Positions 38,235 to 47,953 of a DNA stretch of 64,000 nucleotides are shown here, piece by piece. Each line of letters begins with the position of its first letter. Position 1 is the stretch's first letter. Location: NCBI RefSeq assembly GCF_000772945.1, contig NZ_JPVN01000018.1, positions 1 through 64,000 on the forward strand. Reading direction: 5' to 3'. Origin of the DNA: Ureibacillus manganicus DSM 26584. Its GTDB lineage: Bacteria > Bacillota > Bacilli > Bacillales_A > Planococcaceae. The notes below the pieces were generated by a model. The model had not been told where the DNA came from. It searched no databases and saw nothing but the letters and a program-made list of their open reading frames with translations. A program made the position numbers and the translations under genes.

Positions 38235-38744
38235 TTATTCCGCTAGTGCAGCTTTTACAGCATCAATAGCTGCTTCATAATTAGGATGACTTGTACCTTC
38301 TGGAACGTATTCAACATATGTTACTTGACCTTCACGGTTGATAACGAATACAGCACGAGCAAGTAAACGATTTTCTTTCATATACACACCATATGCTTCA
38401 CCAAAAGACAATTCTCTGTAGTCTGAAACAGTGTGCACCCCATCAATTCCTGCAGCTGCGCACCAACGTCTTTGTGCAAATGGTAAATCGACAGAAACTG
38501 TATAAAATGCAACATCTCCATCGATACTCGCTACTTCTTCGTTAAAACGACGAGTTTCCGCATCACATACACCAGTATCTAATGAAGGAACAGATGCGAT
38601 CAATCTAACTTTTCCTTCTGAATCTTTTAATGTAACTGGTGACATATCATTTGCTAATACTGTAAAGTCTGGTGCTTGATCACCAACTTTTACTTCATTT
38701 CCTACTAATGTGACAGGTTTGTTAATAAATGTTACTTGTACCAT
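38235..38744 (-). CDS. tpx: Thiol peroxidase Tpx
   Basis: Atypical 2-Cys peroxiredoxin of 169 residues that reduces hydroperoxides with thioredoxin. The peroxidatic Cys60 is in SLDTGVCDAETRRF and the resolving Cys95 in RRWCAAAG, the spacing normal for Tpx. I use the ATG at 38744 with AGGGAGGCGAAC upstream; the earlier in-frame ATG lies before that ribosome site. It is cytosolic. Confidence 0.97.
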   Translation of the reverse strand: MVQVTFINKPVTLVGNEVKVGDQAPDFTVLANDMSPVTLKDSEGKVRLIASVPSLDTGVCDAETRRFNEEVASIDGDVAFYTVSVDLPFAQRRWCAAAGIDGVHTVSDYRELSFGEAYGVYMKENRLLARAVFVINREGQVTYVEYVPEGTSHPNYEAAIDAVKAALAE

Positions 38745-38825
38745 TTTGTTCGCCTCCCTTTCTGTAATCATCTTACTAGAAGATATTTCACCATTGCAAA
38801 TAAGACAGCTTACTAATGGTAAAAA

Positions 38826-39383
38826 TCAGCCAACACTTTGAGTAGTCAAGGTGACTTTTTGATTCATTTCATTTTTCTTTTTAACAAAGACATTTTCCTG
38901 TATTACAACTGTATCTGCAAAGTAGTCTGCCAAACTGTTGTTCTTTGGCATAAAAATCACTAATACATATAAAATCCAAATTGTGTTATTGATAAATCTT
39001 CCGATTAGCTCCCGAAATACAACTGTACCCCAATCTAAATTTTCTCCATTTACCTTTTGTACTTTTAATCCGAAAATCATTTTTCCTAATGTTTGTCCAA
39101 GATACTTTGTCATCAGTATAAAATAGCCATAATAAAAGATAGCTGAAATAATTGTAATTGGTGCAAAGTAACGAACATCTGATAAACTCCAATTAAAAAC
39201 TTTGAAGATTGGATAAACGACGATACCGATAATGGCTGATACAATTCCTTGGTCTATTATAAAAGCAAAGAAACGCATCCAAAAGCCTACAGTTTTTTCT
39301 TCATATTCTTCCGATGGAGTATCCAGTATATTTTGTTGAACTTCATGGGAGAGGTTTATTCCACTATTGTCTTCAATTGTCAT
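38826..39383 (-). CDS. yteJ: RDD-family membrane protein YteJ
   Basis: A 185-residue protein with an acidic cytosolic N-terminus (1-30) and three or four membrane helices. The RDD signature is seen as GFWMRFFAFIIDQGIV (Arg-Asp) and later the basic GQTLGKMIFGLKVQKVNGENLDWGTVVFRELIGRFI. It is the neighbour of sppA in Bacillus (yteJ), and SppA and YteJ together have been linked to lantibiotic resistance in B. subtilis. It starts 13 bases after sppA, with AAGGAGGG upstream. Confidence 0.88.
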   Translation of the reverse strand: MTIEDNSGINLSHEVQQNILDTPSEEYEEKTVGFWMRFFAFIIDQGIVSAIIGIVVYPIFKVFNWSLSDVRYFAPITIISAIFYYGYFILMTKYLGQTLGKMIFGLKVQKVNGENLDWGTVVFRELIGRFINNTIWILYVLVIFMPKNNSLADYFADTVVIQENVFVKKKNEMNQKVTLTTQSVG

Positions 39384-39395
39384 ACATAACCCTCC

Positions 39396-40400
39396 TTAAA
39401 ATTCTCCATATAAATACATTAATCTTGGTGAATTAGATGAATTCATAATTTTTGTAAGCATTTGTTGCTCAGCTGAAGGTCCAAATAGAGAATTGACTTT
39501 CATGCCTATGAAAGAACGTAATCCGCCTGTTTCAGCACTATATTCAAGGAGTGTTGCATTTTGTAATCCATAATCGTTACGTAAACTTGCAATGACATCT
39601 TCTAAACCACCTAATTCGTCTACTAATCCAGCTCTAACCGCTTGAGAGCCACCTAATATTCGTCCATCAGCTACTGCTTTAACATCTGCTTCACTCATAC
39701 CACGACCTTCTTCAACTACGTCTACAAATACTTCGTAGGAATCATTGATCATTTCTTGCATCATTGCTTTTTCTTCTTCAGTGGTTGGTCTTGTTCCACT
39801 AAACATGTCTTTATGCTCGCCTGACTTAATTGTTTCAAATTCAACGCCAAAGTTTTCTGCTAGCTTAGAAAAATTGTAGCCTGACATTATGACACCTATA
39901 GAACCTGTTATCGTTTCTCTATGGGCATAGATTTTATCTGCTGGTGCTGCGATATAATAACCACCTGATGCTGCCATAGATCCCATAGAGACATAAATAG
40001 GAATATTTCTTTCTTTCTTAATCTGAACTAATTTCTTATGAATTTCTGCTGACTCTATGGCTCCTCCGCCTGGTGAGTTTACTGATATTACTACTGCTTG
40101 TACAGTTGGATCTTGTAAAATCTTATCCAACTGTTTTAAAAACAATTGATGATCATACTCTACTTGAGACCATACTGTTCCAGATCCAACATCTTGAATA
40201 ACACCATTTACGGTAAGTAATGCAATCTTTTCTGTAATACTTCCACTTTCAAGCACATTTTCTTTTAACGGTAAATCAGTCCCCTCAGTAACACTTGAGA
40301 CTAAGTCAGAACTAAAAAATCCTATAACAGCATTTAGTCCGACTGAGAAGATAAATAAAAATGTTGCAATAATAATTGCAATCCACCTTTTCGTATTCAT
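39396..40400 (-). CDS. sppA: Signal peptide peptidase SppA
   Basis: Membrane-bound serine protease of 334 residues that cleaves leftover signal peptides. An N-terminal membrane anchor at about 6-28, then the S49 peptidase domain with the nucleophile Ser in SMGSMAASGGYYIAAPADKIYA and the general-base Lys in KSGEHKDMFSGTRP, as in B. subtilis SppA (Ser/Lys dyad). ITGSIGVI is also conserved. AAGGAGGGAAAG precedes the ATG. It heads an sppA-yteJ pair. Confidence 0.95.
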   Translation of the reverse strand: MNTKRWIAIIIATFLFIFSVGLNAVIGFFSSDLVSSVTEGTDLPLKENVLESGSITEKIALLTVNGVIQDVGSGTVWSQVEYDHQLFLKQLDKILQDPTVQAVVISVNSPGGGAIESAEIHKKLVQIKKERNIPIYVSMGSMAASGGYYIAAPADKIYAHRETITGSIGVIMSGYNFSKLAENFGVEFETIKSGEHKDMFSGTRPTTEEEKAMMQEMINDSYEVFVDVVEEGRGMSEADVKAVADGRILGGSQAVRAGLVDELGGLEDVIASLRNDYGLQNATLLEYSAETGGLRSFIGMKVNSLFGPSAEQQMLTKIMNSSNSPRLMYLYGEF

Positions 40401-40471
40401 TTACAGCTTTCCCTCCTTATTACTTTTTACGAATTTGGATTGTAAATGTTTCAGAAATTTTCAAACAAGCT

Positions 40472-40514
40472 TGAAAAAAGGCTGTTCAGATAATTGAATT
40501 CATCTGAACAGCCA
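40472..40514 (-). terminator. Terminator after the acyl-CoA synthetase gene
   Basis: GGCTGTTCAGAT at 40480-40491 pairs with its complement at 40502-40513, followed by TTTTTT on the minus strand. Confidence 0.93.
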
Positions 40515-40540
40515 TACTAATACTATTTCCCAAGAAATTA

Positions 40541-42124
40541 TTATTTTTCTAATAAATTAAATTCTTTTTGTCTAAGTTCTATACGGCGAATTTTTCCCGA
40601 TGCAGTTTTAGGCAATTCGTCGATGAATTCAATTGCTCTCGGATATTTATACGGAGCCGTAATTGTTTTAACATGGTCTTGTAGTTCCGTGATAATTGTC
40701 GGACTATCTTTTAATTGTGGCTCACGTAAAACAACATATGCTTTTACAATATTACCACGAATTTCATCTGGACTTGCAACTACCGCACACTCTTTTACTG
40801 CAGGATGTTTTACAAGTGCATCTTCTACTTCAAAAGGTCCAATCGTGTAACCAGAAGAAACGATGATATCATCACCACGACCTTCAAACCAGAAATATCC
40901 GTCTTCATCTTTATATGCACGGTCACCAGTTAAGAACCACTCACCACGATATTGGATTTTTGTTCTTTCTGGATCTTTTAAATACCCTTTAAACAATGCA
41001 GGTGTAGAAGAATGTACAGCAATGTCACCTACTTCACCTGGTTTTGTAGGCTCACCTAAGTCATCGATCACTTCTACCAAATTACCAGGAGTTGGTTTAC
41101 CCATTGACCCTGGTTTAGGTGTCATGTCAATTAAAGTACCAACTAATAGTGTATTTTCAGTTTGGCCATAACCATCACGAACCTGAAGTGAAAATACTTC
41201 TAAGAACTTATTAATTACTTCACTATTTAATGGTTCACCAGCTGAAACAGCACTACGTACACTTGATAGGTCATATTTTTCTAATCCATCAACTTTTGCC
41301 ATTAAACGATATTCTGTTGGCGTACAACATAATACGTTAATTTTTTGATTTTGTAGCAATTGTAAGTAATTTTGAGGATCAAAGCGACCAATATGAACGA
41401 ATGCAGTTGCACCGCTACCTAGTACAGCTAAGAATGGGCTCCAAATCCACTTTTGCCAACCCGGTGCTGCAGTTGCCCATACTATATCATCCTCTTGTAC
41501 ACCTAACCATTGTGAAGCAGTTGTGCGTAAGTGTGCATAACCCCAGCCATGTGAGTGTACTACACCTTTTGGATTACCAGTTGTTCCACTTGTATAAGAA
41601 AGGAATGCAATGTCTGAATCCTTTGTTAGGTTTCCTTCGAATACATCTGAAGCTTGTTCAATTTCTTCTTGCATTGAAATCCACGGACCTTGTGAATTAC
41701 CAAATACTAATTGTTGTAAACCACTTATATGTTTTACATCATCAAATTGGGATAATTCGTTTTCAAAAGCGATAACAGCTTTTGCTCCAGAGTGTTCAAT
41801 TCTATAGTCAATATCCTTTGCTCTTAACATTTCAGAACTTGGAATGATTGTAACACCAGCTTTTAGTGCCCCAATATATGTTATGTAAGCTTCTACTGAG
41901 CGTGGAACCATTACTAATGCAACATCACCTTTTTGCAAACCACGAGCTGTCAAAACATTTGCCACTTTATTAGCTTTCTTTATTAACTCTTTATACGTAA
42001 TTTTTTCTATATCTCCATTTTCATGGTGAACCATTAAAGCTAATTTTCCTTCTTTACTTGCAAATCGTTCGATTTCATCTACAATGTTATAGTTTTCTGG
42101 AGCCAATAAATCTTCTCTTTTCAT
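40541..42124 (-). CDS. Acyl-CoA synthetase, medium/branched-chain type (YtcI/MbcS-like)
   Basis: AMP-forming ligase of 527 residues. ATP motif FLSYTSGTTGNPKGVVHSHG, DGYGQTENT, WFLTGDRAYKDEDGYFWFEGRGDDIIVSSGYTIGPFEVE, and the catalytic Lys in LPKTASGKIRRIELR. It resembles B. subtilis YtcI and the MbcS enzymes that activate short branched or medium-chain acids for fatty-acid priming; it lies beside sppA as ytcI does. Substrate choice is inferred. I use the ATG at 42124, after GGGGGAAG; the ATG at 42139 lies before it. Confidence 0.88.
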   Translation of the reverse strand: MKREDLLAPENYNIVDEIERFASKEGKLALMVHHENGDIEKITYKELIKKANKVANVLTARGLQKGDVALVMVPRSVEAYITYIGALKAGVTIIPSSEMLRAKDIDYRIEHSGAKAVIAFENELSQFDDVKHISGLQQLVFGNSQGPWISMQEEIEQASDVFEGNLTKDSDIAFLSYTSGTTGNPKGVVHSHGWGYAHLRTTASQWLGVQEDDIVWATAAPGWQKWIWSPFLAVLGSGATAFVHIGRFDPQNYLQLLQNQKINVLCCTPTEYRLMAKVDGLEKYDLSSVRSAVSAGEPLNSEVINKFLEVFSLQVRDGYGQTENTLLVGTLIDMTPKPGSMGKPTPGNLVEVIDDLGEPTKPGEVGDIAVHSSTPALFKGYLKDPERTKIQYRGEWFLTGDRAYKDEDGYFWFEGRGDDIIVSSGYTIGPFEVEDALVKHPAVKECAVVASPDEIRGNIVKAYVVLREPQLKDSPTIITELQDHVKTITAPYKYPRAIEFIDELPKTASGKIRRIELRQKEFNLLEK

Positions 42125-42339
42125 CCATACTTCCCCCATTCTAATTTATCTTTTGCAATTTTATATATGATGTTTTTCTAATAAATAGACATTAAACAAT
42201 AAAGTTTAAACAATAGATGTTTTGTTTTTTTATAAATCACAAAAATTATAACCTAATTATATACCAAGGTTTTAGGAGTAGGTACTATTTTTTTGTGAAC
42301 TTTTTTATAACAAAAGTTTTCCATGGATAAAATTCTTCT

Positions 42340-42384
42340 TTAAACAAAAAAATAAGAGCTAGTAGCTTTCGCTACTAGCTCTTA
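42340..42384 (-). terminator. Terminator after sspA
   Basis: AAGAGCTAGTAGC at 42353-42365 pairs with its complement at 42371-42383; a long T-run follows on the minus strand. Confidence 0.93.
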
Positions 42385-42393
42385 CCAGGTCAA

Positions 42394-42606
42394 TTATTGA
42401 CCTTGAGTACCACGTAATTGTGATTCAGCCATTTGCACTAGGCGTTTAGTGATTTCTCCTCCAACTGATCCGTTAGCACGAGCTGACGCATCTGGTCCGA
42501 GTTGAACACCAAACTCTTGTGCGATTTCATACTTCATTTGGTCTAATGCTTGGTTAGCTCCAGGCACTAATAATTTGTTGCTGTTACCGTTGTTGCTTGA
42601 TGCCAT
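42394..42606 (-). CDS. sspA: Alpha/beta-type small acid-soluble spore protein
   Basis: A 70-residue DNA-binding spore protein that protects spore DNA. It has the family features: an Asn/Ser-rich N-terminus, [22 protein letters not shown] with the GPR protease cleavage region (EIAQEFG), and [18 protein letters not shown]. The ATG at 42606 has AAGGAGGTGAGAG upstream. A possible sigma-G promoter precedes it. This gene marks the organism as an endospore former. The neighbourhood (sspA beside thiI) matches B. subtilis. Confidence 0.97.
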   Translation of the reverse strand: MASSNNGNSNKLLVPGANQALDQMKYEIAQEFGVQLGPDASARANGSVGGEITKRLVQMAESQLRGTQGQ

Positions 42607-42628
42607 GTCTCTCACCTCCTTGTGCATT

Positions 42629-42658
42629 TAGATTGTGCCGAAATCATTTTTTAATACA
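42629..42658 (-). promoter_or_regulatory. Possible sigma-G promoter of sspA
   Basis: Minus-strand TGTATT (42653-42658) and CAATCTA (42629-42635) are 17 bases apart and resemble the forespore sigma-G consensus TGAATA/CATACTA. The match is partial (4 of 6 and 5 of 7). Confidence 0.4.
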
Positions 42659-42750
42659 CAAAAAGTGAGAGGAAATATGTTCTTCTATTTCTAATTGACT
42701 GGTTGAATCATATAACTATTATTTCACCATATGTTAAATGGCATTAAGCT

Positions 42751-43959
42751 TTAAAGAAGATCTTCAAACTTATCTTCTTTTGGCTTCGTCATTGGGAAAA
42801 TATATAGTTCACGATTACGAACCGCTCTATCAATCAGTTCATCAAAATCAGTAAAGCTTTCGTAATAATTCACTTTATCGACTTTTGGTTTTGTTTTAGG
42901 ACTTGCTGGAGTAAAAATTGTACAGCAATCTTCAAATGGTTGAATAGATGTTTCGTACGTTCCGATTTTTTCAGCAATATCAATAATTTCTAATTTATCA
43001 TAACCGATTAACGGTCTTAAAATTGGTGTTGACGTAACATCATTAATCGCAGTTAAACTTTCTAACGTTTGACTTGCAACTTGTCCTAAACTTTCTCCAG
43101 TTACAATACCTAATGCATTAATTTCTTCGCGAACTTTGTCAGCAATTTTCATCATCATTCTTCTAGTTATAGTCATTAGCGTATTCTCAGGAACTCGGTC
43201 TCTAATAAGTACTTGAATCTCAGTAAATGGAATGACGTGTAAACGTATTTTATAACCAAATTTTGATAACTCATTGGCAAGTACTTTTACTTTTTCTAAT
43301 GAATTTTGACTAGTGTATGGTGGGCTGAAAAAGTGAATTGCTTCTAATCGAAGTCCTCTTTTCATCATCATATAACCAGCCACTGGACTATCAATTCCAC
43401 CTGACAACATTAATAGCGATTTACCGTTTGAGCCAACCGGCATACCACCAGCACCATATATTACTTGTGCCATCATATAAATCGCATCCTTACGAACTTC
43501 GATACGTAATTCTACATCTGGTTTACGTACTTGTACGCTAAGATTCTGGAAGTGACTTAAAACTGCTCCTCCAATTTCACGTTGAATTTCGTGAGTTTCA
43601 AATGGAAATGACTTATCTGATCGTTTTACTTCTACTTTAAATGTAATTTCTTTATTTTTAAAGTCGTCCATAATTTCTCGCGCAAGTGTTTTCATCGCAT
43701 CTAAATTTTTATCACAAACAGCAACCGGACTAAAGGATTGGATACCAAATACTTTTGGCAATCTTTCCATTAGAATTGTCATTTGCTCGTTATTTTCAAT
43801 TTGTATATGCATACGATCTCGCTCAGTTTGAATATTTAAAGGAGAAATGTCCTTAAATGTATTACGAATATTATCACGAAGACGATTAATGAATTCTTTC
43901 TTATTTCTACCCTTAGTCGATAATTCTCCGTATCTTATTAAAACTTCTTTCCATCTCAT
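42751..43959 (-). CDS. thiI: tRNA 4-thiouridine synthase/thiazole sulfur carrier ThiI
   Basis: A 402-residue enzyme with an N-terminal ferredoxin-like region, a THUMP domain (about 60-165) and a PP-loop adenylation domain (LMLSGGIDSPVAGYMMMKRG near residue 182). It makes s4U8 in tRNA and can supply sulfur for thiazole. It lacks the C-terminal rhodanese domain of E. coli ThiI and ends near residue 400, like B. subtilis ThiI, which uses the adjacent cysteine desulfurase directly. It starts two bases after that desulfurase gene, whose end supplies AAAAGGAG. Confidence 0.96.
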   Translation of the reverse strand: MRWKEVLIRYGELSTKGRNKKEFINRLRDNIRNTFKDISPLNIQTERDRMHIQIENNEQMTILMERLPKVFGIQSFSPVAVCDKNLDAMKTLAREIMDDFKNKEITFKVEVKRSDKSFPFETHEIQREIGGAVLSHFQNLSVQVRKPDVELRIEVRKDAIYMMAQVIYGAGGMPVGSNGKSLLMLSGGIDSPVAGYMMMKRGLRLEAIHFFSPPYTSQNSLEKVKVLANELSKFGYKIRLHVIPFTEIQVLIRDRVPENTLMTITRRMMMKIADKVREEINALGIVTGESLGQVASQTLESLTAINDVTSTPILRPLIGYDKLEIIDIAEKIGTYETSIQPFEDCCTIFTPASPKTKPKVDKVNYYESFTDFDELIDRAVRNRELYIFPMTKPKEDKFEDLL

Positions 43960-43961
43960 AA

Positions 43962-45104
43962 TTAGTTAACTCCTTTTAAGTCCTTCATAACTTTTTTAAA
44001 TGATTCTTTGAATTGGTTTATTTCTTCATCTGTGTTAAAGGCACCAAAACTTAATCGAATCACTCCATTTTTAAATTTAGGGTTTATATTTAATGCAGTT
44101 ACTACATGACTTGTCTTCATTTGTTTTGAGGAACAAGCACTTGAAGTAGATACAATAATTCCGAGTTCTTGAAGTGCATTAATTAAAATTTCGCCTTTTA
44201 AATCCTTCACACTAAAAGATAAAATATGGTTTGCACCAGAATCCGTTGATAATAAATGAATATATTCACCAAAACTAGTTAAGAATTTCATTAGATCGCA
44301 TTTCCACTTTTTATATTTGCTTTGTGTAGAAGGTAAATTTTCAATTGCAATCCGCGCCGCTTTTGCAAAAGCAACTGCTTGTGGAACAGCAACTGTACCA
44401 CTTCTTAACCCAAATTCTTGTCCACCACCAAGAATAAGAGGAACAATGTTCATTTTTCGACGAAAGACAATAACACCAGAACCTTTTAAAGCATGAATTT
44501 TATGTCCAGAAACAGTAATGATATCCGGACCATGATCACCGTTAAAAATAATTGGTAATTTACCAAAACTTTGTACAGCATCTACATGGAATATTGCACG
44601 GCTATTTGCATGAATTATTTTTGCAGCTTCCTCTATTGGTTGGATTGCACCTATTTCGTTATTTACATGCATAATACTTACAAACACTGTATCTTTTCTA
44701 ATTTTTTGTTTTAATTCCTCTAGTGAAATTACACCGGCTTCATCAACATGCAAATAATCAATTTCAAATCCTTCCTTCTCTAAGGATTTGACAGCTTCTA
44801 AAGTAGATGCATGTTCGATTTCAGATGTAATAATATGCTTTCCTATATGAGTATTTGCTTTAGAAACACCAAATATCGCAAAGTTATTCGATTCCGTACC
44901 ACCAGCTGTAAAAATGACACTTTTTTCATCCGTATTAAATATTTGTGCAACTTGGCTTCTGGCACGATCTAATAATCCATTCGCTTCCATACCTGCAGCA
45001 TGTATGGACGCTGGATTTGCATAATATTGCTCATTTACTTTTACAAATGTATCTATTATATCAGGATGCGGCTTTGTTGTCGCACTGTTGTCAAAATATA
45101 TCAT
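43962..45104 (-). CDS. nifZ: Cysteine desulfurase (NifZ/IscS type), ThiI partner
   Basis: PLP enzyme of 380 residues. It has the start MIYFDNSATTKPHPDI, HIITSEIEHAS, the PLP-lysine motif TVSGHKIHALKGSG, and the catalytic Cys loop STSSACSSKQMKTSHVV. Position and two-base spacing to thiI identify it as the dedicated sulfur donor (nifZ/ytbJ neighbourhood in B. subtilis). AAAAAGGTTGG precedes the ATG. Confidence 0.93.
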   Translation of the reverse strand: MIYFDNSATTKPHPDIIDTFVKVNEQYYANPASIHAAGMEANGLLDRARSQVAQIFNTDEKSVIFTAGGTESNNFAIFGVSKANTHIGKHIITSEIEHASTLEAVKSLEKEGFEIDYLHVDEAGVISLEELKQKIRKDTVFVSIMHVNNEIGAIQPIEEAAKIIHANSRAIFHVDAVQSFGKLPIIFNGDHGPDIITVSGHKIHALKGSGVIVFRRKMNIVPLILGGGQEFGLRSGTVAVPQAVAFAKAARIAIENLPSTQSKYKKWKCDLMKFLTSFGEYIHLLSTDSGANHILSFSVKDLKGEILINALQELGIIVSTSSACSSKQMKTSHVVTALNINPKFKNGVIRLSFGAFNTDEEINQFKESFKKVMKDLKGVN

Positions 45105-45239
45105 TATATACCAACCTTTTTAATAGTTTTTCCGGGGAATAAGCAGTTTCTATTTTATACTAGGAGTTTCTTACATGCTAATGCCATTTTCTGGTGATTA
45201 CCTGATATGTAGAAAAAAATGATGGGTACGAACAAGAAA

Positions 45240-45285
45240 TGGCTGTCTAGAATTGAATATCTAGACAGCCCCTATTAGAGCATAT
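45240..45285 (-). terminator. Terminator after ezrA
   Basis: GGCTGTCTAG at 45241-45250 pairs with CTAGACAGCC at 45261-45270, followed on the minus strand by ATTTCTTGTT. Confidence 0.8.
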
Positions 45286-45308
45286 AGTAAGTTTCTTAGC
45301 TTTATAGA

Positions 45309-47012
45309 TTAAGCTTTAGAGTATAGTTCATTTTGAACAAGTTCTTCTATTCGCTTAATAGCGCCTGGTTCTGCTTGTTCAACAGCAGCAACTGCATCCT
45401 CTAGCGCTTTCATGTAACGGAATTGGTGGAAGGCTTCTTCAGCATCCAATAATTTTTCATGAACATCTCTGTTTGACGCCCTATACCTGTTCCCATATTG
45501 TATGATTCTTTCGATTAGCATTACGTTTTCAATCATTTCTTTTGCACGTTCATTTACTTCTTCAATACATTGATTTGCATTTTGTAAATTAGAATGTACA
45601 ACCTTCATATTTAAAGGTACTTCTTGAAGACTTTGCATAACTAAGAATATTTTTTCTTCTGCTTCTTCTAATCGAGCTTCCATTTCTTCTGGAATACCTG
45701 GTATATTTGCTTTTTGCAAGTAACGGTCTGTTGTTTGCAATAGTTTTTTCAGAGAGTCTAACTGCTGACGAGCCTTATTTTCATCAATCCGTAAGTTTTT
45801 TAGACGATTGGATAATTCTTCTTGTTGGTCTTTTATTTGTTCAATTTCTTCATTGATCTCAATTAATTCTTGTTGCAAACTTGTATATGCAGATTGTTCC
45901 TCATTAACTCTAGAAGCCAATATTTCATAACGTTTTTGAATCATTTCTAGCTGCTTCAATCCAACCTTTGGAATTTCAGCTTCTTCTTCAGAAATTCGGT
46001 AGGTAGTTTGAACATAAACCGCTTCTTCACTTACTTCTTTTGTTACCCTAATTACATCATTTAATGTTGAATACATATTTTCATAGTTTTTATCGACAAA
46101 GTTTTTAGCAATTACTTCTTTTTCAAGAAGATCGTAAAAACTATCGATTTCATCATTAATTTTTTCAATACGTGAAACGACAGTGGCAATATTTAATGCC
46201 CTAACTTCTTCGTTCAAATGCTCTAATTCATTTTCTAAATTATCAAGCGCATCATTGAGCTCTAAATGATTTAAATAGTAGGATTGCTCCTCCATTTCTT
46301 TCTGACCATTTCTTAAATCATGTATGGCATTAGGGATTTTCGTATGTATCTCCGTAATAACACTAGGAATTTCATTTATGAAATAATCTAATGCTTCCGC
46401 ATCTGCATTTAATGACAACACAATTTCTCTTGCTTGAAGATAATTACCTTCCTGTGTTAACATTTCATACTCATTAAATCTCTCAGGAATTTCTTCAAGT
46501 ATTGTTTCTAGACTTGCTAATGCATGTCCAAAAGAATATGGGTGTGCAAGCAATGTTTTGCGTGCGGAGCGATAATAATCTTTTAGTTGTTCTATTTCAA
46601 TACGATTTTTTTCTTCACTGCCAACTAATTCTTCTAATTCTGTAATGATTTGATCTTTTGTTTTCAAGCATTTTTTCAAGTATTCTTCTAGTTCTTTTTC
46701 AACTTTAGATGCCTTTTTGAAATTGAATCGATCGATATAATCCTCGGCATCAAATAACATTGAATCCATTTTAATAATGTGAACATCGATTACTTCTGTC
46801 CATTGGTCGCGCCAATTTTCAAAAAGTTTTTCCGTTTCTCCGTTCATATTCAACGTTTTTACTTTCGTTAGTTCCTCAAAAATTGGATAATGCTGAACTT
46901 GTAACTTTTCTTTTTCTAATCGCTGTATAACGACATTATGTTTACGTCTCATCATGAGACCTGCAATTAATAATGCTATTAGTACGATGACAATAATGAT
47001 GATATAATCCAT
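45309..47012 (-). CDS. ezrA: Septation ring formation regulator EzrA
   Basis: Membrane-anchored negative regulator of FtsZ ring assembly, 567 residues. One N-terminal membrane helix at about 4-22 (YIIIIVIVLIALLIAGLMM), followed by a basic stretch and almost continuous coiled coil to the end, rich in Glu, Lys and Leu, as in spectrin-like EzrA. The ATG at 47012 has AGGGGGCTTACG just upstream; the in-frame start at 47036 is weaker. The neighbourhood (thiI, hisJ, rpsD) matches B. subtilis. Confidence 0.95.
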   Translation of the reverse strand: MDYIIIIVIVLIALLIAGLMMRRKHNVVIQRLEKEKLQVQHYPIFEELTKVKTLNMNGETEKLFENWRDQWTEVIDVHIIKMDSMLFDAEDYIDRFNFKKASKVEKELEEYLKKCLKTKDQIITELEELVGSEEKNRIEIEQLKDYYRSARKTLLAHPYSFGHALASLETILEEIPERFNEYEMLTQEGNYLQAREIVLSLNADAEALDYFINEIPSVITEIHTKIPNAIHDLRNGQKEMEEQSYYLNHLELNDALDNLENELEHLNEEVRALNIATVVSRIEKINDEIDSFYDLLEKEVIAKNFVDKNYENMYSTLNDVIRVTKEVSEEAVYVQTTYRISEEEAEIPKVGLKQLEMIQKRYEILASRVNEEQSAYTSLQQELIEINEEIEQIKDQQEELSNRLKNLRIDENKARQQLDSLKKLLQTTDRYLQKANIPGIPEEMEARLEEAEEKIFLVMQSLQEVPLNMKVVHSNLQNANQCIEEVNERAKEMIENVMLIERIIQYGNRYRASNRDVHEKLLDAEEAFHQFRYMKALEDAVAAVEQAEPGAIKRIEELVQNELYSKA

Positions 47013-47149
47013 CGTAAGCCCCCTATTCCAAATCACACAAATCGGCTAGTTCGTAACTATAATATACCATGTTTTGTTTCATTTGTTGAATAAATTAAAG
47101 GAATTTAATTAAGGTTTAACTTATCTTTTGCAAAAGGAGGAATTTTCAG

Positions 47150-47941
47150 GTGAAAAGAGACGGTCATATTCATACACCATTTTGTCCCCATGGTACAACT
47201 GATTCTTTAGTGCAATACGTTGAAAAAGCCATTGAATCAGGTTTTTCAGAAATTACTTTTACGGAACATGCACCTTTACCTACAAATTTTTTAGATCCTA
47301 CCCCTGATAAGGACAGCGGAATGGACCCAAAGCTACTTAAATCTTATATTGAAAATGTCACCGAAATAAAATCTACATTCGCTAGTAAAATTAAAATTAA
47401 TATTGGATTAGAAATCGACTATATTCCAGGTTACGAAACTGAAACTATAGCATTTTTAAATATTGTCGGACCATTATTAGATGATGCAATTCTATCAGTG
47501 CACTTCCTTAAATGGGAAAATGAATACTGTTGTATCGATTACTCTAAGGAAGTATTTTTAGATTTTGCTAAAAAAGTAGGAAGTGTCGATGCAGTATATG
47601 ATTTATACTATGAAACTGTAAGAAAATCAATTGAGGTTAATCTTGGAAAATACAAACCAAGACGAATTGGACATCCAACACTTATCCATAAATTCCAACT
47701 TGCACACGGTGTAAAAATCGATGATACGAATAACATTAAAGAAATTTTACTCCTTATGAAAGAAAAAGGATATGAACTGGATTTAAATAGTGCTGGGTTA
47801 AGTAAAGTAGATTGCCAAGAACCTTATCCACCATTACCTATGATAGAATATGCAAGGTCAATTGAACTACCAATGGTGTTCGGTTCTGATGCACATAGTG
47901 TAAAAGATTTACATCAACATTATGAACTTATTATGAAATAA
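47150..47941 (+). CDS. hisJ: Histidinol-phosphatase, PHP type
   Basis: PHP-family phosphatase of 263 residues that removes phosphate from histidinol phosphate in histidine synthesis. Metal ligands: HxH in DGHIHTPFCPHG at the N-terminus, EH in FTEHAPLP, E in IGLEIDY, H in SVHFLK, and the terminal DAH in FGSDAHSV. GTG start with AAAGGAGG 9 bases before it. It is followed 12 bases later by the sulfoxide reductase gene and is divergent from ezrA. Confidence 0.93.
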   Translation: MKRDGHIHTPFCPHGTTDSLVQYVEKAIESGFSEITFTEHAPLPTNFLDPTPDKDSGMDPKLLKSYIENVTEIKSTFASKIKINIGLEIDYIPGYETETIAFLNIVGPLLDDAILSVHFLKWENEYCCIDYSKEVFLDFAKKVGSVDAVYDLYYETVRKSIEVNLGKYKPRRIGHPTLIHKFQLAHGVKIDDTNNIKEILLLMKEKGYELDLNSAGLSKVDCQEPYPPLPMIEYARSIELPMVFGSDAHSVKDLHQHYELIMK

Positions 47942-47953
47942 AGGAGAAAGTAT

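Noticed and set aside
42751-45104. ThiI without rhodanese domain as a truncation
   Set aside because: Bacillus-type ThiI naturally lacks this domain and uses the adjacent cysteine desulfurase, which is present here.
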